Shown here piece after piece: positions 1 through 9,761 of a stretch of 64,000 bases of DNA. The first letter of the stretch is position 1. Every line of letters starts with the position of its first letter. A program made the position numbers and the translations under genes. This DNA is from Pararobbsia silviterrae (lineage in GTDB: Bacteria; Pseudomonadota; Gammaproteobacteria; Burkholderiales; Burkholderiaceae): NCBI RefSeq assembly GCF_003628125.1, contig NZ_RBZU01000001.1, positions 62,001-126,000 on the forward strand, in the 5' to 3' direction. The notes under the pieces were generated by a model, which worked only from the letters and a program-made list of their open reading frames with translations, was not told the origin of the DNA and made no database searches.

Positions 1-48
1 TGCGTCGCATCGGTATCGGACGGGTGTCGTCGCGTCAGCACGGGACCT

Positions 49-126
49 CAGGTCGTCGCGCCGGGTCGCTAGTTCAGGCCGCTAATTCAGGTCATCGCGC
101 CAGGTCGGCGCATCAGGTCGGCGCGC
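49..126. repeat. Six 13-bp degenerate tandem repeats
   Basis: Six consecutive 13-bp units (49-61, 62-74, 75-87, 88-100, 101-113, 114-126) of the form caggtcgtcgcgc lie just past the stop codon of the LysR gene. Units share 8 or more positions with the consensus. No coding gene is apparent at 1-136. It is one of several short-period GC-rich arrays in gaps of this window. Confidence 0.75.
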
Positions 127-136
127 CGGCGTCGCG

Positions 137-1099
137 TCAAGCCGGCGCGTCGGCGTCGCGCGGTGCGGCGCCCGAATACTTGCGCAGCAGCGCGGTGAAG
201 CGCGACGCGGCCTCGCCGAGGGGTTCGTGCTTGCGCACGAGGATGCCGAAGCCCGTGAGGTTCTTGCCAATCTCGACGGGCAGATCGACGAGCAGCCGTG
301 CACGCAGGTAGTCGCGCGCGACCGACTCGGACAGCATCGCGACCGCATCGCTGCTCTGGAGCAACTGGAGCGTCGCGAAAATCGATGCGCACTCGACGAG
401 ATTCGCGGGCGACGACAGCCCCGCCGACGCGAGTTCCTCCTCGAACAGCTTGCGCGCGGGGCTCGTGATGGGCTGCACGACCCACGGCCATTCGATGAGG
501 TCGGCGAGCCGCGGCGCGGGCTGGCCGATCAGCGGATGCCGCGCGCGCACGACGAGCTTCATCGTCTCGTTCGCGATCGGTTCGAAGTCGAAATGATTGT
601 GCTGCAGCGGGTTCGTGAAGCGCCCGAGCGCGAGATCGATTTCGCGGCGTTCGAGCAGTTCGACGACCTGGTCGCTCGTCTCGCCGAGAATCCGGATATT
701 GAGCAGCGGCCGTTCGGCCTTCAGATCGGCAACCGCGACGGCGACGAGATCGGGCGCGGCACCCATGATCGCGCCGACCGTCAACTGCCCGTGTCCGCCG
801 CGGCGCTTGACCTCGAGGCCCTCGGCGAAGCGCGTCAGGTGCGCAAGCGACTGGCGCGCGTACGCGAGCGCCTCGATACCGAGCGGCGTGGGCTCCATGC
901 CGCGCGCGTGCCGCTCGAACAGCGCGAAGCCGAACGCCTCCTCGATATCGGCGAGCATGCGGCTCGCGCTCGGCTGCGCGACGTTGATGTCGGCGGCGGC
1001 CTGATGGAGATTGCGCGTATCGTCGAGCGCGACCAGCAGCGACAAATGCCGAAATCGCAAGCGATTCACGAGTGTCACGAACGAGGGTGAAAGGGTCAT
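137..1099 (-). CDS. LysR-family transcriptional regulator
   Basis: A 320-residue LysR-type regulator, the normal length for the family. The N-terminal winged helix-turn-helix occupies about residues 15-75 (HLSLLVALDDTRNLHQAAAD, then QPSASRMLADIE), followed by a periplasmic-binding-protein-like effector domain (about 95-305). The start at 1099 is chosen because it gives a standard LysR N-terminus (MTLSPSFVTLV); the frame is open further upstream but would run through the promoter region of the neighbouring gene. It is divergent from a deoxyhexose uptake/catabolism operon and so probably controls it with a sugar or lactone as co-inducer. That role is inferred from position; the family call is secure. 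Confidence 0.9.
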   Translation of the reverse strand: MTLSPSFVTLVNRLRFRHLSLLVALDDTRNLHQAAADINVAQPSASRMLADIEEAFGFALFERHARGMEPTPLGIEALAYARQSLAHLTRFAEGLEVKRRGGHGQLTVGAIMGAAPDLVAVAVADLKAERPLLNIRILGETSDQVVELLERREIDLALGRFTNPLQHNHFDFEPIANETMKLVVRARHPLIGQPAPRLADLIEWPWVVQPITSPARKLFEEELASAGLSSPANLVECASIFATLQLLQSSDAVAMLSESVARDYLRARLLVDLPVEIGKNLTGFGILVRKHEPLGEAASRFTALLRKYSGAAPRDADAPA

Positions 1100-1141
1100 C
1101 GCACCGATCCGCTTTTCTGATCGCCTGATCGTAACATCGGA

Positions 1142-1171
1142 TTGAATGGTTATCGCTGGCCCGCTTATAGT
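1142..1171 (+). promoter_or_regulatory. Candidate sigma-70 promoter of the deoxyhexose operon
   Basis: TTGAAT (1142-1147) and TATAGT (1166-1171) are separated by 18 bp, about 70 bp upstream of the mutarotase start. A direct repeat tgatcg-cc-tgatcg (1118-1131) just upstream, next to the divergent LysR start, is a possible operator. Pattern match only. Confidence 0.5.
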
Positions 1172-1243
1172 CGAAGCACGGAATAAAACAATGCAACGGA
1201 GACAGGCGGCGCGCCGACGGTGCGCGACGTCCATGGAAACAGG

Positions 1244-1564
1244 ATGTCGATGGAGACGATCGCCTTTCGCATGACGCTCAAGCCGGGCATGAAGGACGCG
1301 TACCGGCAGCGCCACGACGCCATCTGGCCCGAACTCGCAGCGGCGTTGCGCGAGGCGGGTATCCGCGACTACTGGATCTTTCTCGACGAATCGACACACC
1401 ACCTGTTCGCCGTACTCAAGCGAACGCCCGATCACGCGATGGACGCGCTGCCGGGCTTGCCGATCATGCGGCGCTGGTGGGATCACATGGCCGACCTCAT
1501 GGATACCGAGGCCGACCATGCGCCGGTCGTCGTGCCGCTCACGCCCGTATTTCATCTCGCGTAA
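1244..1564 (+). CDS. rhaM: L-rhamnose mutarotase family protein
   Basis: A 106-residue protein of the RhaM/YiiL family, dimeric alpha-beta barrels that interconvert alpha and beta anomers of L-rhamnose and related 6-deoxysugars. The family's active-site residues are visible: Y20 and H24 in YRQRH, the Tyr of RDYWIF and the paired Trp of MRRWWDHM. Start 1244 (ATG after AGG) gives the usual family length; ATG 1250 is an alternative. It is first in a cistron order of mutarotase, lactonase and ABC transporter. L-fucose cannot be excluded as the real substrate. Confidence 0.88.
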   Translation: MSMETIAFRMTLKPGMKDAYRQRHDAIWPELAAALREAGIRDYWIFLDESTHHLFAVLKRTPDHAMDALPGLPIMRRWWDHMADLMDTEADHAPVVVPLTPVFHLA

Positions 1565-1644
1565 GCGGCGCGGCGCGACACCTTGACGGACAGCATGCGC
1601 GGCGTGCTGTCGTGGATTTCCTTCTGCGAACGGATGCCGTGCCC

Positions 1645-2622
1645 ATGAAGATCGTCGATCCGCATATACACCTGTGGGACCTCGATACGCACCACTACCC
1701 GTGGCTCGCGAACCCCGGCGTCTCGTTCGTCGGCGACGCGCGCGCGCTCAAGCACAACTATCTGATCGCCGATTTTCTCGCCGACGCCGACGCCGCCGGC
1801 AGCGCGCATGCGCCCGAAGCGCACGCCGTCGCCGACGCGAACGCCGCGGCGACGAATCCGACGGCGTCGCCCGAGCGCTTCGAGCTCGTCAAGGCCGTTC
1901 ATATCGACGCGAATCACGATCCCGCCGACCCCGTCGAGGAAACCCGCTGGCTGCAGTCGGTGGCCGACGGCGCCGCGAGCCGAGGCATGCCGAACGCGAT
2001 CGTCGCGGGCGCCGATCTGTCGGCCGACAACGTCGAGGCCGTGCTCGCCGCGCATGCGGCGTTTCCGAATACGCGCGGCATCCGGCAGATCCTCAACGTG
2101 CATGCGAATCCGCTCTACGACTACGTGGGCCGCCACTATATGCGCGAGTCGGCGTGGCGCCGCAATTTCGGATTACTGCGTAAATACCGGCTCTCGTTCG
2201 ATCTGCAGCTCTACCCGTCGCAGATGCCCGAGGCCGTCGAACTCGCGCGGGAAAACCCCCATACGCCGTTTATCGTGAATCACGCGGGCATGTTCGTCGA
2301 CCGCGACACGCCGCTCGGCTGGCGCGCGTGGCGCGACGGCCTGCGCGCGCTCGCCGCGTGCGAGAACGTCGCGGTCAAGATCAGCGGCCTCGCGATGTTC
2401 GACCACGCGTGGACGGTCGAGAGCCTGCGTCCGTACGTGCTCGAAACGATCGACGCATTCGGCGTCGAGCGCGCGATGTTCGCGTCGAATTTTCCGGTCG
2501 ATCGATTGTTCGGCGGCTATCACGCGCTCTGGTCCGCCTACGCGGCGATCGTCAACGGCGCGAGCGCCGCCGAAAAAGAAGCCCTGTTCCGGCGTACGGC
2601 CGAACGGGTCTACCGGATCTGA
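1645..2622 (+). CDS. Amidohydrolase-family sugar lactonase (L-fucono/L-rhamnonolactonase type)
   Basis: A 325-residue amidohydrolase-2 (COG3618-like) protein. The metal-binding start of the barrel is DPHIHLWD (residues 5-12), a later VNHAGMF supplies another His, and FASNFPVD carries the catalytic Asp. Relatives hydrolyse the 1,4- or 1,5-lactone formed when L-fucose or L-rhamnose is oxidised, a step of the non-phosphorylative route. It has an Ala-rich insertion (about residues 50-75) that looks like a low-complexity loop. The matching dehydrogenase, dehydratase and aldolase are not in the window and may lie to the left. Start chosen at ATG 1645, where homology begins. Confidence 0.85.
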   Translation: MKIVDPHIHLWDLDTHHYPWLANPGVSFVGDARALKHNYLIADFLADADAAGSAHAPEAHAVADANAAATNPTASPERFELVKAVHIDANHDPADPVEETRWLQSVADGAASRGMPNAIVAGADLSADNVEAVLAAHAAFPNTRGIRQILNVHANPLYDYVGRHYMRESAWRRNFGLLRKYRLSFDLQLYPSQMPEAVELARENPHTPFIVNHAGMFVDRDTPLGWRAWRDGLRALAACENVAVKISGLAMFDHAWTVESLRPYVLETIDAFGVERAMFASNFPVDRLFGGYHALWSAYAAIVNGASAAEKEALFRRTAERVYRI

Positions 2623-2654
2623 CCGCGCGACGCGGCACGCACGAGGCATTCGCC

Positions 2655-4171
<1,517 letters not shown>

Positions 4172-4175
<4 letters not shown>

Positions 4176-5290
4176 ACCGCGCTCCTTCGATCTCCCATCG
4201 TCCGCATCACGACCTCTCCACGATGAGCTCATCGCATCCGTCCACTCCGAAGGCCCCCGCCCCGCCGCCCGCGGGACCGACCGAGCCGTCCGCCGGCGCC
4301 GCCGCGCGTCTGGTCTCCGCGCTCGCGCGCAATCGCGAAAGCACGCTCGTCGTCGTGCTCGTCGTCGTCGTGCTCGGCACGGCGCTCGCGCGGCCCGGCT
4401 TCCTCAACGTCCAGAACCTGCGCGACGTGCTGCTCAACGTCGCGATCATCAGCCTGCTCAGCGCGGGCATGACGGTCGTCATGCTGATGCGCCATATCGA
4501 TCTGTCGGTCGGCTCGGTCGTCGGCATCACGGCCTATCTCGTCGGCACGCTCTATGTCGTCTTCCCGGGCATGCCGGTCGTCGTCGCGCTGCTCGCGGGC
4601 GTCGGCATCGGGCTCGTCGCGGGGTGCGTCAACGGCGCGCTCGTCACGTTCGGCCGCGTGCCGTCGCTCGTCGCGACGCTGTCGACGCTCTACATCATCC
4701 GCGGCGCCGACTACGCATACGTGCATGGCGGCCAAGTCAACGCGACGAGCCTGCCCGAAGCGTATTCGCGCCTCGCGACCGGCGCGTGGCTCGGCGTGCC
4801 GAATCTCGTGCTGATCGCTGCGGTCGTGCTCGCCGCGATGGGCGTCTATCTGCGCTACTACCGCGGCGGGCGCGAGTACTACGCGATCGGCTCGAATCTC
4901 GAAGCCGCGCGGCTCGCGGGCATCGCGGTGGACCGGCGCGTGTTCATCGGCTTTCTCGTCAGCGGCGCGATCGCGGGCTTTGCGGGCGCGCTCTGGCTCG
5001 CACGCTTCGGCACGGTCGACGCGAGCACGGCGAAGGGCATTGAATTGCAGGTCGTCGCGGCGGCCGTCGTCGGCAGCGTCGCGATCACGGGCGGCGTCGG
5101 CACGATCTGGGGCGCCACGCTCGGCGCGCTGCTGCTTGGCGTCATCAATATCTCGCTCGTCGTGCTGCGCGTCTCGCCGTTCTGGCAGCAGGCGATCCAG
5201 GGCGCGCTGATCGTCGCGGCGATCACGCTCGACACGCTGCTCGCGCGCTCCGTCGCCAAACGCATGATGAAGAAGCGCGAGCACGCGTAA
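4172..5290 (+). CDS. Sugar ABC transporter permease 1
   Basis: A 372-residue inner-membrane permease of the RbsC family. After a Pro/Ala/Ser-rich cytoplasmic N-terminus of about 50 residues come roughly eight to ten hydrophobic segments, starting with [16 protein letters not shown]. The family's conserved [11 protein letters not shown] loop (about residues 108-118) and the [21 protein letters not shown] segment are present. The N-terminal extension is longer than usual. It overlaps the ATPase gene by 4 bp and pairs with permease 2. Confidence 0.92.
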
Positions 5291-5334
5291 GCACACGCAA
5301 GCGCGCCGATCACGATTGAATGGAACGACACGTC

Positions 5335-6375
5335 ATGTCAGATACCGGCCTCAAACCCGACTCCGCCCCCGCAGCGGGCCGCCCCTCGCGCCGCGCGCTG
5401 CACTGGCCCTGGGAAGCCTCGCTCGCGGTCGTGCTCGTCGCGTCGCTCGCGCTCGGACGCGTGCTGTCGCCCGACTTTCTCGGCGCGGCGAATCTCTCGA
5501 ACATGCTCGCCGACTTCACCGAAATCGCGTTGATGGCCTTGCCGATGACGCTGATCATCGTGGCCGCCGAGATCGATCTGTCGGTCGCCTCGGTGCTCGG
5601 CGCATCGAGCGCCTTGATGGGCGTGCTCTGGCATATGGGCCTGCCGATGCCCGTGGTCATCGCGATCGTGCTCGTCGCGGGAACGCTCGCGGGGCTGCTC
5701 AACGGGCTCGTGATCGTGCGGCTCAATCTGCCTTCGCTCGCGGTGACGATCGGCTCGCTCGCGTTCTTTCGCGGCCTCGCGTACGTGCTGCTCGGCGATC
5801 AGGCGATCGCCGACTTCCCGCCCGAATACACGTCGTTCGGCATCAACACGGTCGGCAATTCGTTTCTGCCGCAGCCCTTCGTCATCGTGATCGTGGGCGC
5901 GATCGTGTTCTGCGTGCTGCTCCAGGCGACGGCGTTCGGCCGCAGCCTCTACGCAATCGGCGCGAATCCGACGGCCGCGCAGTTCTCGGGCATCGACGTC
6001 GCGCGCACGAAACTCAAGCTCTTCGTGATCTCGGGCGCGATGAGCGCGCTCGCGGGGATCATCTACACGCTGCGCTTCACGAGCGCGCGCGGCGATAACG
6101 GCGAAGGCTTCGAGCTGTCCGTCATCGCGGCCGTGCTGTTCGGCGGCGTCAGCATCTTCGGCGGACGCGGTTCGATGATCGGCGTGCTGCTCTCGCTCGT
6201 GATCATCGGCGTGCTGCGCAATGCGCTGACGCTGACCGACGTGTCGAGCGAAGTGCTGACGATCATCACGGGCGCGCTGCTGCTCTCGTCGGTGCTGATC
6301 CCGAATCTGTTCGCGCGCTGGCGCGCGATGCGCGAACGCCGCGTGCTCGCCGCGCGCGCGGCCGCGCGGGTCTAG
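5335..6375 (+). CDS. Sugar ABC transporter permease 2
   Basis: A 346-residue RbsC-family permease. EIDLSVASVLG and VLFGGVSIFGGRGSMIG are the conserved loops, and about nine hydrophobic helices are visible. ATG 5335 is preferred because GGAACGA lies about 10 nt upstream; ATG 5320 would add five residues. It is similar to but clearly diverged from permease 1, as expected for a heteromeric channel. It sits 44 bp after permease 1 in the same operon. Confidence 0.91.
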   Translation: MSDTGLKPDSAPAAGRPSRRALHWPWEASLAVVLVASLALGRVLSPDFLGAANLSNMLADFTEIALMALPMTLIIVAAEIDLSVASVLGASSALMGVLWHMGLPMPVVIAIVLVAGTLAGLLNGLVIVRLNLPSLAVTIGSLAFFRGLAYVLLGDQAIADFPPEYTSFGINTVGNSFLPQPFVIVIVGAIVFCVLLQATAFGRSLYAIGANPTAAQFSGIDVARTKLKLFVISGAMSALAGIIYTLRFTSARGDNGEGFELSVIAAVLFGGVSIFGGRGSMIGVLLSLVIIGVLRNALTLTDVSSEVLTIITGALLLSSVLIPNLFARWRAMRERRVLAARAAARV

Positions 6376-6461
6376 CGCGAAACATTCGTCTCACCGCAGT
6401 ACCCACCCACGCACCGTCATCCGGCTAGCCGGCAGAAGAGTGCAACCTTAGGAGGCTTCAC

Positions 6462-7469
6462 ATGTTGCGAAACGTTCGAGCGATCGCGATGCCGGCCCTG
6501 TGCGCGGCGTTGCTTGCGGTCAGCGGGGTCGGCCACGCGGCCGACCTCAAGGAGGGACTCAAGATCGCGTTCCTGCCCAAGCAGATCAACAATCCCTACG
6601 AGGTCATCGCGGACAACGGCGGCCTCGACGCCATCAAGGAATTCAAGGGCGACGGCAAGGTCGTCGGTCCGTCGGACGCCGGCGCGTCGTCGCAGGTCCA
6701 GTACATCAATACGCTGATCACGCAGAAGGTCGACGCGATCGTCATCGCCGCCAACGATGCGAACGCCGTCGTGCCGTATCTGCAGAAGGCGCACGCGGCC
6801 GGCATCAAGGTCGTCACGTTCGACTCGGATACCGCGCCGGCCGGCCGCCAGATCTTCGTCAATCAGGCCGTCAGCGAGGACATCGGACGCGGTCAGATTC
6901 AGTTGACGTCGAAGCTCATCGGCGGCGAGGGCGAGATCGCCGTGCTGTCGGCGACGCCGAACGCGACGAACCAGAACACCTGGATCAAGTTCATGGAGGA
7001 TGAACTCAAGAAGCCCGAGTACTCGAAGATCAAGCTCGTCAAGGTCGCTTACGGCAACGACGACGACCAGAAGTCGTTCGTCGAGACGCAAGGTCTGCTG
7101 CAAGCGTATCCGAACCTCAAGGCGATCATCGCGCCGACGACGGTCGGCATCGCCGCGGCCGCGCGCTATCTGTCGACGTCGCCGAAGAAGGGACAAGTCG
7201 TCGTGACGGGTCTCGGCACGCCGAACCAGATGCGCGCGTTCGTCAAGAACGGCACGGTCAAGGCGTTCCAACTGTGGGATCCGGGCGCACTCGGCTACCT
7301 CGCAGCCTACGCGGCCGCGAACCTTGCGTCGGGCACGATCACGGGCAAGGAAGGCGATTCGTTCGACGCGGGCAAGCTCGGCAAGCGCACGGTCGGCAAG
7401 AACGGCGAGGTCGTGCTCGGACCGCCGACGACGTTCGACGCAAGCAATATCGACAACTTCAACTTCTAA
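6462..7469 (+). CDS. Rhamnose-type periplasmic sugar-binding protein
   Basis: A 335-residue periplasmic-binding protein (Peripla_BP_4) with a Sec signal peptide, probable cleavage after GVGHA (residue 26). The mature protein starts DLKEGLKIAFLPKQINNPYE and contains GPSDAGASSQVQYINTLI and SATPNATNQNTWIKF, segments I associate with rhizobial rhamnose-binding proteins (RhaS of the ABC system, not the E. coli regulator). A strong Shine-Dalgarno AGGAGG lies at 6450-6455, fitting the high expression expected of a binding protein. Last gene of the operon, followed by a hairpin terminator. Confidence 0.92.
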   Translation: MLRNVRAIAMPALCAALLAVSGVGHAADLKEGLKIAFLPKQINNPYEVIADNGGLDAIKEFKGDGKVVGPSDAGASSQVQYINTLITQKVDAIVIAANDANAVVPYLQKAHAAGIKVVTFDSDTAPAGRQIFVNQAVSEDIGRGQIQLTSKLIGGEGEIAVLSATPNATNQNTWIKFMEDELKKPEYSKIKLVKVAYGNDDDQKSFVETQGLLQAYPNLKAIIAPTTVGIAAAARYLSTSPKKGQVVVTGLGTPNQMRAFVKNGTVKAFQLWDPGALGYLAAYAAANLASGTITGKEGDSFDAGKLGKRTVGKNGEVVLGPPTTFDASNIDNFNF

Positions 7470-7542
7470 ACCACCGCATCCGCCGCATCGGTCGATCGAT
7501 GCGGTCACGGCCGCCGGCACACTCGGGCGGCCCGCATGAAAA

Positions 7543-7574
7543 ACAAAGCCCGGCGGTCATCCGTCGGGCTTTGT
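7543..7574. terminator. Bidirectional intrinsic terminator
   Basis: A 14-bp stem (acaaagcccggcgg / ccgtcgggctttgt, one G-T pair) with a 4-nt TCAT loop lies between the convergent binding-protein gene and the minus-strand fusion gene. On the minus strand the stem is followed by TTTTTCATG, so it ends leftward transcription well; on the plus strand the U-rich part is inside the stem. Confidence 0.85.
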
Positions 7575-7708
7575 CGTCAGGTCGGCCGTGCGTCGAGCGG
7601 CCTATCGAAGCGCGCCGTCTTCCACGTCTGGATTCCGTGTCTGCCTTCCGCGCCTGGATCGCGGTGGACCGGCGCCCTCGCCGATCACCGCCTCGATCAC
7701 CGCCTCGA

Positions 7709-9748
7709 TCACTGCGCGCGTTCGTGCGCGACGATCGCGAAGCACTCGGCGACCGATCGAACGACGGGCGCCCAATCGCCCGGCTTCTCCTGCCGGAACT
7801 GCGTGAGCGTCGGATACCACGGACTGTCGATCCGCTCCTCCATCCAGCGCCAGCAACTGTCGAAGCGGTTCAGCAGCCAAACCGGCTTGCCGAGCCCGCC
7901 CGCGAGATGGGCGACGGCCGAATCGACCGAAATCACGAGATCGAGCTGGCTGACGAACGCGGCGGTCGAGGCGAAGTCCTCGAACTCTGCCGTCCAGTCG
8001 ATCGCGCCGGGCAAGGGCTCGGCGGCCCCCTTTTGCAGCGAATAGCAGACCATGCCCGGATATCCGACGAGCGATGCGATGACGTCGAGCGGCACCGAAC
8101 GGCTGCCGTTGCGCTGATGCAGCGGGCTGCCCGCCCAGCAGAGGCCCACGCGGAAACCTTCGTGCTGTTCAAGCCGCGCGCGCCAGGCATCGGCTTCGGC
8201 CGCGACCGGGAACAGATAGGGGACCGTGTTCGGCACGGTCTCGGGCGTCGAGCGAAACGCGCCGATCAAATTGTGCAGCGGAACGCGGACGTCGCCGGCA
8301 TCGCGAAGTTGTCCGAACGGCACGACCTCGTCGACGCCGGGCGTGTTCGCGATGAGCCGCACGAGCTCGGGCTGACATTCGACGACCACGCGCGCGCCGA
8401 GCGCCTGGAGTTCGCTGGCATAGCGGACGAACTGCATCGTATCGCCGAGGCCGCTGTCGGACGACAACACGACCGTGCGTCCGTCCTGGCGGATCGGATG
8501 CCCCGCTTCGTCGACGAAGCGCCCGGTCTGATCGCCGATCTCCGGATAGCGCCCGCGCCAGATCCAGCCGATGCCGTTCGCGCCTTGCGCGAAATCGCCT
8601 TTTTTCAGGTATTGGCGCCCGCGCCAGATATGCGCGTCGGCATGATGCGGATCGATGCTCAAGGCTTCGTCGAGGTACGCGATCGCATCGTCGGTGCGGT
8701 TCGCGCTTTCGCAATACTTGCCGAGCGCGCAGAGCACGTCCGCCCGCTCCGCGCCCTCGAAGCGCGTACGGTTCGCGTCGAGCACCTCGATCGCCGCGTT
8801 GAAGTCTCCGAGCGCTTCGAGGCTCGTTGCCAGCGCGCGTATCGCGCGCCGCTCGTGCGGCGCGAGCACGAGCGCGCGCCGCAGCAACGCGCTCGCCTCG
8901 GCATGCCGGCCGGCGTCGCGCTGATGCTCGCCGAGATTGACGAGCGCATCGACATGATCGGGCTGCACGTCGAGCGCGCGCCGCAACAGCATCTCGCGCG
9001 ACTCGCCGTCGCAGATCAGCGCGAGATTGTTCAGCGATGCGACATGGATCGGATCGGCTTCGAGAATCGCGACATAGGCATCGCGCGCCTCGACGAGGCG
9101 TCCATGCCGATGATGGTCGATCGCCGCGGCGAACGTCGCCTCCACATTGAAGGCCGCCTCGCGCGGGCGCTTCTTGAGCACGAACTCGATCGCCGACTCC
9201 GCGAGGCTGTACATTGTCTGGTCATAACGCGGCTGGCGATAGTCGAACGTCGAATCGAGCTTCTCGAGCTTGAGAATCTCGACCTCGCCCTGGAAATGCG
9301 CGAGCAGTTGAACGACGTTGATCGAGCGCGGCGACCAGCTCTCGGGCTTCAGGATCGTGAAGGTCCACTTGTGATCCTGATTGAACGTCGAGGGCCAGAC
9401 GCCCTGTTCGTAGAGGTCCTCGTCGGGCACCGTGATGACCACGTGTCCGCCGGGCTTGCAGATCCGGATCCAGTTCGCGAGCGCGGTCACGGGATCGACG
9501 AGGTGTTCGAGGCAATGGCTCGAATGCACGAAGTCGTAGCTGTCGTCGGCGACGCCGTCCATGAGCATCGCATCGCCATCGGGCAGATCCCAGGGACGCA
9601 CGGTCCGCATGAGCGGAAAGAAGTCCGACACTTTCGAGAGCGGGTCGGGCCCGCAGCCGATGTCGATGCCGTCTCCGACGATCCAGCGCGTGCCGAAACG
9701 TCGGTCGCTCGCACGGCGGAGCATTTGCTTGCTGGTTTCGTTTGCCAT
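7709..9748 (-). CDS. Methyltransferase-TPR-glycosyltransferase (GT9-like) fusion
   Basis: A 679-residue three-part protein. Residues about 20-190 are a class I SAM methyltransferase (IDIGCGPDPLS motif I, then SSHCLEHLVDP and KPGGHVVITVPDEDL). About 200-395 are TPR repeats (for example ARDAYVAILEADPIHVASLN). About 420-679 resemble the heptosyltransferase/GT9 fold, with LSSDSGLGDTMQFVRY, VGLCWAGSP and ISVDSAVAHLAGGLGKPVW. The start is ATG 9748, 13 bp after the GT41 gene, so the two are surely cotranscribed. The likely role is to methylate and transfer a sugar during surface-glycan or glycoprotein assembly; donor and acceptor are unknown. Its C-terminal half is paralogous to the proteins at 38-44.5 kb. 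Confidence 0.85.
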   Translation of the reverse strand: MANETSKQMLRRASDRRFGTRWIVGDGIDIGCGPDPLSKVSDFFPLMRTVRPWDLPDGDAMLMDGVADDSYDFVHSSHCLEHLVDPVTALANWIRICKPGGHVVITVPDEDLYEQGVWPSTFNQDHKWTFTILKPESWSPRSINVVQLLAHFQGEVEILKLEKLDSTFDYRQPRYDQTMYSLAESAIEFVLKKRPREAAFNVEATFAAAIDHHRHGRLVEARDAYVAILEADPIHVASLNNLALICDGESREMLLRRALDVQPDHVDALVNLGEHQRDAGRHAEASALLRRALVLAPHERRAIRALATSLEALGDFNAAIEVLDANRTRFEGAERADVLCALGKYCESANRTDDAIAYLDEALSIDPHHADAHIWRGRQYLKKGDFAQGANGIGWIWRGRYPEIGDQTGRFVDEAGHPIRQDGRTVVLSSDSGLGDTMQFVRYASELQALGARVVVECQPELVRLIANTPGVDEVVPFGQLRDAGDVRVPLHNLIGAFRSTPETVPNTVPYLFPVAAEADAWRARLEQHEGFRVGLCWAGSPLHQRNGSRSVPLDVIASLVGYPGMVCYSLQKGAAEPLPGAIDWTAEFEDFASTAAFVSQLDLVISVDSAVAHLAGGLGKPVWLLNRFDSCWRWMEERIDSPWYPTLTQFRQEKPGDWAPVVRSVAECFAIVAHERAQ

Positions 9749-9761
9749 AGCGGTGCGCGCC

